From contig NC_133650.1 of the NCBI RefSeq assembly GCF_009905375.1, positions 149,650,125 through 149,714,124 on the forward strand: a stretch of DNA of 64,000 bases, written 5' to 3'. Below the pieces are notes generated by a model, which worked only from the letters and a program-made list of their open reading frames with translations, made no database searches and was not told the origin of the DNA. Numbering within the stretch: position 1 is the first letter of the stretch; the number at the start of each line of letters is the position of its first letter. A program made the position numbers and the translations under genes. The DNA comes from Apium graveolens. Taxonomy: Eukaryota; Streptophyta; Magnoliopsida; Apiales; Apiaceae. This document shows positions 55,664 through 64,000 of the stretch, one piece after another.

Positions 55664-57400
55664 TCCAACTCAGAGAGCATAATTTCAGGGGGAGCATCAG
55701 AAAATGTTGATGGAGATAGCATGGATCATGGGGGAGCATCTAGTTCTAGAGATCACCTTCCATCTATAAGGAAGTGGACTAAAGCACATACACCTGACTT
55801 GATTATTGGAGATCCTAAAGCAGGTATTAAAACTAGAACAACAACATCAAATAAATGACTCTATCATTCTTTTCTTTCTCAGGCTGAACCAAAGAAAGTG
55901 GAAGAAGCTCTTCAAGATGCTGATTGGGTGCAAGCAATGCAGGAAAAGTTAAATGAATTTGAAAGAAATAAAGTCTGGACCCTAGTGCCAAGACCAAAGA
56001 ACATATCAGTTGTTGGTACAAAATGGGTGTTCATAAATAAAACTGACAGTGATGGCATAATTACAAGGAATAACACAAGACTGGTTGCAAAAGGATATTC
56101 TCAACAGGAGGGAATTGATTATGATGAAACATTTGCACTAGTTGCTAGACTGGAAGCCATAAAGATATTTCTTGCTTATGCTGCTCACAAAAAGTTTACA
56201 GTCTTTCAAATGGATGTAAAAAGTGCTTTTCTTAATGTAGAATTGGAAGAAGAAGTATATGTTGAACAACCTCTAGGTTTTATAGATGCAAAATTTCCTA
56301 ATCATGTCTACAGACTTGATAAAGCACTTTATGGCCTTACGCAAGCTCCAAGAGCATGGTATGAGACATTAGCTCAGTTTCTTCTGGAAAGTGGATTTAA
56401 TAGAGGGACTATTGATAAAACTTTATTCTATCTCAACCATGGAAAGGAGTTACTTTTGGTGCAGATATATGTTGATGATATCATTTTTGGTTCTACAAAT
56501 GACAGACTTTGTAAAAGGTTTGCCAAGCTAATGCAATCAAGATATCAAATGAGTATGATGGGAGAACTTAGCTATTTTATGGGCCTTCAAGTCAAGCAGA
56601 ATGAAGAAGGAACTTTTATTTATCAATCTAAGTACACCAGAAATCTGTTGAAGAAATTTAGAATGCAAGATTGTTCAAGTGCATCCACTCCCATGGCCAC
56701 TGCAACAAAATTGGATAAGGATACTGGTACATCAGTAGATATTACTCATTACAGAGGTATGATTGGCTCACTAATCTATCTAACTGCAAGTAGACCTGAT
56801 ATTATGTATGCTACCTGTCTTTGTGCAAGATTTCAAGCAGATCCAAGAAAACCTCACTTAACAGCTGTGAAAAGAATTTTCAAGTACCTTAAGGGTACTG
56901 CTGATCTAGGATTGTGGTATCCTAGGGAATCAGACTTTAAGCTAATAGGTTACTCAGATGCAGATTTTGCAGGATGCAAAATTGACAGGAAAAGCACAAG
57001 TGGAAGCTGCCAATTTCTTTGAGACAGATTAGTTTATTGGTTTAGCAAGAAACAAAAGTCAATTTCCACATCAACTGCAGAGGCAGAGTACATTGCTGCG
57101 GGAAGCTGTTGTGCACAAATTCTTTGGATGAAGAATCAGTTACTGGATTATGTGTTAGAATTTTCTAAAATCCCTATTTCCAGGTAATCCAGTTCAGCAC
57201 TCAATGACAAAGCACATCAGCATTATGTACCATTTCATAAGGGAACATGTGATGGAAGGTACAGTGGAATTGCATTTTGTTCCAACAGATCAATAACTAG
57301 CAGATATCTTCACAAAATCACTGTGTGAAGCTACCTTTACAAGATTGGTAAATGAACTTGGAATGGTTTCAGGTTTTTCTCTAAATCTGTTTAGTTTATG
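55664..57400 (+). pseudogene. rt: Sirevirus reverse transcriptase and RNase H
   Basis: A frame of 374 codons (55898-57022) gives the Copia [78 protein letters not shown] and YVDDIIFGS (catalytic pair at 56468-56479, intact). RNase H follows with [17 protein letters not shown] and, after a stop or shift near 57020, TSTAEAEYIAA. The C-terminal end near 57400 is in other frames. RT looks the best preserved of the pol domains. Confidence 0.9.
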
Positions 57401-58872
57401 ATCTGATACATCAGACCTTATGATCAGTATTCACATATATTACTATCTTTATGTAATTTGTGCTTAAATTGAAATTTACCTAAGTGCTGATTGTTGTCTG
57501 ATATGAATTTCTAGACTCTGATAGTGATATGAATATTTCTGTGAGTATTCAATCCAATGAGGATAACTGTGCTAGATGCTGACCTAGTAGTCTCTAATAT
57601 ACTAAAGATCCCTTGTTTAAAGTAATTGTTTATGTGGAAATCTTTTGACACAAGCAAATTCTGATATTGAGCTTGGTTAGGTTTACTTTGTGTATCTTAT
57701 TACTAAGTCAAAAACTAGAATAGTGCCCTTTACTGTTAAGTTTTGATGTTGGTAAATCTTATGGATATACTAAGTGCTGATAAGCCTCACTTCTCAAAAG
57801 AAATAGTAAATAAAAGAAATAAATTTCAGGTACTCCTTTTAGATCTAGAGAAAAATGTATGTGGAAGGGAAGACCCAAGTGCATTGCTGGTATTAAGTAA
57901 TATGCATTAGAAAAGCAAAATAAAATTTTCTTGGTGACTTTTCACATTCTCTAATTACTGGAGAAATACTCTGATAACAACATAAATTCTGATAAGCAGT
58001 CGTGACTCACTTACACTAAGAAACCACTGTAAAAAGGAATTTCAAAAGATGCATAAAATAAGCACAAAACAGTTGAGGTGGACTCATGCATGAACTCATT
58101 CTATAGTAGACTTTAGACTAATGACAGATTTTGAGCAAAGTTCTTAGTTATGCCTTATTTCTAAGGTGTACTGAAGTGAATCAGACTTTACTCTTTGTCT
58201 GATATTTAGCTTAAAGCACACACTTACAGTCCATATGAATGATGAAAATAACTGTGGTGATCAATGTTATTTTAGATGAACAGTTTAAGTGTTAGTTGCA
58301 TAAATTCTGAGGACAAGTTCTGATGGAAGTTCTGATGATTAAGTTCTAAGGAAACCATATCAGTATTTGTGTGAAGAATTACAGAAATAAACATTTACTT
58401 TTTGAGTATAGAAGCCATATTCTGATGACCTTTAAATTCTGATAATAATCAAGTTCTGATGTTTACGTGGCAGTATTTATTTACTTGATTTATTTTTGGT
58501 CAATACTTGAACGGTTATATTTTATCAGAATATTGGTTTAAGTGAGATAAAGATAGTCATAATCATTTGTTTAGTGGGAACAGTTTTTAAAAAAAAACTA
58601 CATGTGCATAGTAATCATTACTTATTTCCCGTGCCCATTAACTTTTGTCTTAACTACTGCATGGCTGACAGGTGTACAGTCTGTTCCACTTCTTAATAAC
58701 TGCTGTCAAGTGGCGTGTATAAGTAAAAGATAGAAAATATTTTAAATCTTTTATCTATTTTTGTATTCTATACTCTCTCTCTTTTTCTTATTTTCTCACA
58801 TTCTCTTACGGTTTTCTATACAGATATTTTATCAAACACCTTTCAGGCACTCTAAATTCTCACTCATTTTCA
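57401..58872 (+). other. Pol to env spacer of the Sirevirus
   Basis: No ORF is supported. The stretch carries AAATTCTGAT and AAGTTCTGAT words (58315, 58327, 58451), and from about 58460 on it matches 44200-44630 of the env-only element. A TATA-like GTGTATAAGTA (58715-58725) and a pyrimidine-rich CTATACAG (ending 58823) stand 150 and 50 bases before the env-like ATG. Confidence 0.65.
58715..58823 (+). promoter_or_regulatory. TATA-like and splice-acceptor-like leader of the env-like ORF
   Basis: This is the counterpart of 44464-44575. CTATACAG ends a run rich in T and C and is followed by ATATTTTATCAAACAC, like TTACAGGAATTTTATCAAACAC there. It could be the 3' splice site of an env RNA whose donor lies near the 5' LTR or gag. 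Inference only. Confidence 0.55.
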
Positions 58873-61800
58873 ATGGCACCCAAGGCTATAATCTTAAATG
58901 GAGCAAAGTTCGTCCCCAATAACTATGTTGCCATTGTCGCTAAGAGTGAAGCTCCTTCAGAACTTCATTTTATTCAGGATTTCTTATCTCATAGTGAAAT
59001 TGGGTTCGCTTTTACGCAACCATCCTATTTATCTGGAACTCAAGTTTTGACGTTTTGGCGTACAGGACTTTATGATGATGGTGGTAAGAATGGGACTCCA
59101 AGCATCGTGTTTACAGCAAAGGAGGTTGAGTATGTTGTTACTCCGACAACAGTTCAAAAAGCTCTACACCTACCTGAAAACTGTCAACTCAGTTCTGCTG
59201 TTGAGGAGCCATTGCTACAACAAATGATGGCTAATCTTGGGTATGAACAAAGTTTGGCTAAGTTGGGTCAAATCAAACGCCCATATATTCAAAAGGAATG
59301 GAGCTTCTTCTTCGATTGCATCACGAAGATGTTTGCCAACAAGTGCTCAAATTTTGATGCCATTCCTATTCTGACTCAACAAATTGGGTATGCACTCTTA
59401 AACCAGTCTCATTTTGATTATGCAAAGACTGTGGTATGTTTTATAGGAGATAGAGTGAAAGAGGACAGGAATGTAGTTTACTTTGCTAGGTTCTTTCAGT
59501 TAATTTATAATTACTGTACATCAGATGAACCACAACTAGCAAATGAACTCATAGAACCTTTTAGGTTAGCAAAAAGGGCTTTTACTGATCTCTTAACTGC
59601 TGACAACAAGAAGGGAGTTTTGAGACCCCTTAGAATTTCTTTATCAGTAAAGCAAGCTCTGGTAAATGCTGATTATGATACCTATTCATTTCTATATCCT
59701 AATGTCCAGCCCACCAACACACAACAGCCATCAGAACCAACCATTAATCAAACACAGCAACCACAACCATCAGCACATAATCAAGTGAAGCCTTCTCCTT
59801 CTAGAGCAAAGAGGACTAAGATAGTACCTCGGTCACAGCAGAAAAGAAAGAAGATGATTTTAAGAGATGAGTCTGATGATGAGGTACAGGTTCAACCATC
59901 AGAACCTGTTGCTGAAGTAGCTGAGAAAGTCTCTTCTCAGACAGCTCAAGAAACTGGGAGTTCTAGGCTCCTAAAAAGGCATAGAAAGCTAAACTCTGAT
60001 GATCAAGCTCCCAGAGTCTCTCCATCAGCTAAGCGACTTAAAAAGCAAAGAGCAAGGAGGGCTGTAGAATCATCAATCTCTGAAGAAGGAATGGAAGCAG
60101 CAGCTGAGGAAGGAGGTCAGGAATCTTTGATCTCAACATACCCAATTGTGATTAAATCTCTTCCCACTACTGAACCAGACTTTACTGAAGCTCACAAATC
60201 TCCTATTCAAGAGCCAAAGAATACTCAAGAACACATGCCTACACCTCCCGTGTCTCCTATCATTGATCAAGTACATACTGATACTTCAGGTACAAGTGCT
60301 GAAATAGATATTCACAACTTGAATGTGCCTGAGGTTCTGTACTTGGAAGCTCCAACCATTTCTCAACACACTCCACCAGCAACTCCACTGCTAGATGCTG
60401 ATGTCAATGCAGATGAATCTTCTATTGCTTCACATACAATTATTCTATCACAAGATGCTGATACTGAAGATTCTGCAAGTTCTGTTGAAATAAATGCTGA
60501 AAATACTGGTGAAGATGCTACAAATGTAAATGCTGATGCAGCTGGTCCTTCATGACATGTACCTCTACAAATAGTTGATAAAGCTGAATTGATTAAAAAG
60601 TTTGTGAGAGAGGATGCACCAGTACCTTGGAGTGAAACTAATAGAGGAAGGGAATGGATCAAGGAGTGGAATAAAGTTGATTTTGTTCCTACTGCAAATA
60701 TTCTTGCTGAGCACCTGGCTAAAGCTGATGAGATGCTGGTGAATGATGACTTTAAAGCACAACTCAGAGTTACTGCATTGAGTACTAGGAACCTTCAAGG
60801 TCAACACTCAATAACTCAAGACAAGGAGGACAAAATTTAAGAAACACTGATTCAGCAAGACATGAATGTCAAATTGGACAAGAAAAGGTTTTTCAAGCCC
60901 GCCTTTGACCGCATTGAGTATATAGAAAAGACTCAAGAAAAGCAGCAAGCTCAAATATCTGATATTTTGAAGAATCAAGCTGCTCAACAAGACCAACTCA
61001 ATGAAATCCAAAACTTTGTGGAATTGCTTGTCTCCCTGCTTCTACCAGATGATGCCAAAAAAGGAGAGAAAGTGATTAAGTCCAAATGCAAATCTGATCA
61101 ACCACTGAAGGGTAAGGATGATGATGATGGAGACCAGGGAAACTCTGAAAAGAGTAAAGGTCTAAGTCAAGGCAGGGGTTCTTTATCAAGCAAAACCAGA
61201 ATTACAAGTCAAAGAACAAGTTCTGATACTGGTAAAAGGATAAGTTCTAGTGAACAAACTCTGAAACTTGATGAAGAGATCTCCAAAAGGCTGTTCCCAA
61301 AGGAAAATCCAGGCATGGATATTGAAAGTATGAAGGAAGAAGAGATTAGACTGAAAGCTGAAAATGACAAATCTAAGTCAAAGTCTAAAGCTCAAGTCAT
61401 TGCAAAGAAACCACCTAAGCCTAAGGGCATTGTGATCAAAGAGAGGACAGATACTGAGGCATCTAAGGCCAAGTCCAAATCACAGGTGGAAGTTGATCCT
61501 AGATTCAAGGGTAAGGCAAAAGTTGATGAACCTCTAAAGATATATATACCAACTATGGATCTGGAAGCAAAATCTGATGAAGATACAAGTCTGATTTTGA
61601 AAAAGAAAATCAATATTCAAGCAACCTCTGACAGAGCTCAAGTTGTCTTGACATTAGAAGAAAAGGAAACCTCTGACATTACTCATGTTAAACCTTCAAA
61701 AATTCTACTACTTGGGTTTACTAAAGCTCAATAATCTGCTCAACCTATGAAGACTTCCACAAATGTTTTTAAGGGTAGATTTCTTCAAGGGAAGGAAGCT

Positions 61801-62475
61801 AGAGATAAAACAGGACTGGGTAATGCTAATGAGAAAAGAGTAAACAACTCTACCTTAGATCCTACATCTCTTTCTGAACCAGGAGTAGGGACAACTCCAG
61901 AAAGACTAAATCAATTGGAATCTGTACAGATGGTTTACAACTCCAAGCTGAAAGAAGATATAATGCTTTATTTTATGATAGATGGGAGAGTATTCCAGAT
62001 AAGAAAGGAAGCAATTCGGTTGAAGTATTATGATAAACTGTAACATGTTTTATTTCTACTTCAAGTGAAGAACATGTCAACAGATGGTGCTGCCAGTTAC
62101 TTAAAATCTGATATTCAAAGGCAGAAGAAACTTTACTCTGTAAAGTCTGACAGACCATACTATCCAAAGTACAGAGCTCACAATGGTGAATTAGTTGAGA
62201 TGAATCCTAATACCGCAAAGATCACTACATTTCTAGGTATTAAGGGTGTTAAATTTAATCTGGAGTCTGACAAAGCTTATCTGATCAAATTGGATCAGGA
62301 AATAAGGAAAGAAAAGATTAATGATCTCAGGGCTGCTATCTTTCAGACAGGAGAAGATACAGTTGAACTTAAAGATGCTAAAAGGAGGATGATAAATGAA
62401 CTTGAATATGCTGAGAGAACTCTTTTGAAGAACTATCTCAGAACAACTCCTAACATTCAAGAGATCACACACTAA
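58873..62475 (+). pseudogene. Sirevirus env-like ORF, four nonsense changes
   Basis: The ATG at 58873 starts MAPKAIILNGAKFVPNNYVA. N-terminal blocks shared with the copy at 44631 are LTFWRTGLYDDGGKNGTPS, HLPENCQL and KRPYIQKEWSFFFDCI; then comes a Gln, Ser and Pro-rich stretch (59700-59830), an acidic stretch, a coiled coil near 60900-61030 (EYIEKTQEKQQAQISDILKN), a Lys/Ser-rich segment and a C-terminal part (SYLKSDIQRQKKLYS, YYPKYRAHNGELVEM). Stops at 60553, 60838, 61732 and 62041 break one otherwise near continuous frame of about 1200 codons. Neither a signal peptide nor a clear membrane helix is visible, so calling it an envelope is by position only. Confidence 0.82.
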
Positions 62476-62664
62476 GCCAAGTCAAGGACTACAACTATTA
62501 AATTTTGAAGGATATACAGGCTAAAGCTGATATCAGACTTTAAGGATGGTAAAAGCTACAAGGACTGTGAGTTGTAGTTATCTAGTCAAATTCTCATATG
62601 CATTTGTACTTAATGTTTTTGACATCATCAAATATATATTGAACTTGTATATTATGCTAATTTA

Positions 62665-62679
62665 CAAGTTGGGGGAGAT
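62665..62679 (+). other. Polypurine tract of the Sirevirus
   Basis: AAGTTGGGGGAGAT lies directly before the 3' LTR start TGTTAGATA and equals the tract of the env-only element. Confidence 0.85.
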
Positions 62680-63088
62680 TGTTAGATATATTTGTGATGT
62701 CATGTCTAATAATGATTTGTGTTTAGTTTTCAGATCTTGACTAACATGACAAATCAGGACTTAACTGGAAATCAGTACTTATACTGAAGTCAAAACTTAA
62801 GATATCAGAACTTAAGTTATCAGAACTTAAGATATCAAAAGATATTCATCAGGAGATAATATCAGGACTTAAGAAGACTTTCAGATAAAGAAGGCGGCTG
62901 ATTGAAAGGAAAGAAGATCAAGACTAAAACAAGAAAAGATATGCATGAAGAAGAATTCTATAAAAAATAGAAGACTTGGAAGAAAAGATAACTAATTGTT
63001 ATATTTTAGGATACAGAATTATATTCGATATTAATTAGAAGATTATCTTGTAACTGTGTGTCTATATAAAGACAGACATAGGGTTTAC
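62680..63088 (+). repeat. 3' LTR of the Sirevirus, interrupted
   Basis: It is colinear with 51144-51560 and stops at GGGTTTAC, just after the TATA box (near 63063-63070). The remaining 200 bases are displaced by the element that starts at 63089 and should lie beyond the window. ATCAGAACTT is found at 62804 and 62819. Confidence 0.88.
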
Positions 63089-64000
63089 TGTAACAACCCA
63101 AATCCGGGGTCAAGATTTGGTGTCATGAAACAATCTTTACACAAAATAAAATAATATTCAATTAACCCCTTGAATCTAGATCGTTTACAGGTTATGGTAT
63201 GAAACAAGAATTTAACCTTCTACAATTCACAACAACTACAATACGAGTGTAAATACCTTTACACACATGCTCTTGTCTTATTCTTCTAACATCTTCGATC
63301 TCTCGCAGCGGAGATTTCCCTATCTTCTGCTGTCTATCAAAAGCTATTCACTTTTATCATTATCTGCTTCTGGAAGAATTAAGAATTTCAAAGTAAGAGT
63401 GAGCCAAAAATGCCCAGCAAGTATATAATTTGAGTTTCAAATATTAATATCAAAGGAAAATTTCCTGACAAAATCCTTAAACAATTTTAAACAATTCTAT
63501 TTATTCGAGTGAGTTGAGCGAGTGAACGTTGGCTGTCACCAGCCTTTAATTATAAATCCAAAAGTAACAAGCGACTTCCCCGATTCATCTCCTGAGTCAG
63601 GGTTTTGTCCGGTTTTGGAATTATAAACTTTTCAGGAGAGAATGCCGTTAATGGAAATCAACAACAAATTAGACTAGACACTAGTTCACACTTATACCCT
63701 GCTGATCAGTCAGGATACAAGGTAGATCTATACCCAACCGTATAGATCCATTCAAGTACCTAGGCTCTATTGCCCAAGGGTCTGGTCCATCCCCGACCCA
63801 TAGGATCCAGTTCATCACTGGCCCTTACAATAACTATCCAGCCCGTAGAGTGTTTTGATGTCAAATCATTTTGAATTCAAAACATCCCAATTCAGGGTTC
63901 GCAAATAACCCGAAAGAATGGGTATTTGCTCAAGAGAGCAATCGAATTATAGGAACAATAATGAAAGGAACATGCATAATCAGAGTAATTGGAGCGAAAT
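63089..64000. mobile_element. Start of another LTR element
   Basis: TGTAACAACCCAAATCCGGG begins exactly where the Sirevirus LTR is cut. TGTAACA-type starts followed by an AATCCGGGGTC block are common in LTRs of plant Gypsy elements. No ORF is seen up to the window edge, which fits a long LTR. Lineage and orientation are open. Confidence 0.6.

Larger units (their letters stand above)
51144..63088 (+). mobile_element. Sirevirus with gag, pol and env-like ORF, 3' LTR interrupted
   Basis: Order on plus: LTR (51144-51759), PBS, gag, protease, integrase, RT-RNase H (ending near 57400), a 1.4-kb spacer, env-like ORF (58873-62475), polypurine tract, 3' LTR (from 62680). Integrase before RT is the Copia order; three zinc knuckles and the env-like ORF are Sirevirus features. 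The 3' LTR stops at 63088 where another element begins, so no target duplication can be tested. Many stops, a changed protease Asp and a deletion in integrase show it is dead. Confidence 0.9.

Overview
This window is intergenic heterochromatin-like DNA from a eudicot plant nuclear genome. No intact host gene is visible. Almost every coding signal belongs to a decayed transposable element: Sirevirus-type Copia, Athila and Tat-type Gypsy, a PIF/Harbinger DNA transposon, a MULE transposase fragment, MITEs and a Helitron end. The exception is an intronless, full-length but dead histone H3 copy. The species cannot be fixed from the sequence; an asterid is possible but is only a guess.

Layout. 1-1670: minus-strand Sirevirus, entering from outside the window, with gag and a 1.06-kb LTR. 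1917-2677: LTR-like segment ending CCTAACA. 2678-6180: decayed minus-strand Sirevirus gag and LTR, meeting the 3' LTR end and gag of a plus-strand Sirevirus (6178-8090), which is fused to the C-terminal end of a MuDR-like transposase with an intron (8085-8794). 10146-10708: Tourist-like MITE with another MITE inside. 10877-22076: complete 11.2-kb Athila-type element on the minus strand (LTRs 1436 and 1435 bp), inserted in the right end of a Stowaway-like MITE. 22383-22793: histone H3 pseudogene with recognisable promoter remnants. 22977-26279: 3.3-kb PIF/Harbinger element with its transposase and Myb/NAM-like ORFs. 30464-41064: complete 10.6-kb Tat-type Gypsy with a CACAC target duplication, dual RNase H, an antisense spliced gene and tandem repeats in its 3' region. 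41268-41294: Helitron 3' end. 43498-49842: 6.3-kb non-autonomous Sirevirus that kept only its env-like ORF, with a solo LTR inserted in that ORF. 51144-63088: near-complete Sirevirus with gag, pol and env-like ORF, whose 3' LTR is broken by another element starting at 63089.

How it fits together. The elements are nested and broken by stops and frameshifts, so none can move by itself now; their LTR pairs differ by roughly 5 percent by eye. The most unusual material is the pair of Sireviruses on the right. The env-only element looks like an internal deletion of a relative of the 51-63 kb element. Its breakpoint lies at a 10-bp motif (AAGTTCTGAT) that is scattered through the body of these elements and appears as its reverse complement (ATCAGAACTT) in their LTRs. 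Both copies keep a TATA-like sequence and a pyrimidine-rich CAG acceptor just upstream of the env-like start, which suggests how that ORF is expressed. Other notable items are the antisense Tat gene with two frame-preserving introns and its own TATA box, and the histone H3 copy whose 136-codon frame has changed by substitutions only, mostly C-to-T or G-to-A.
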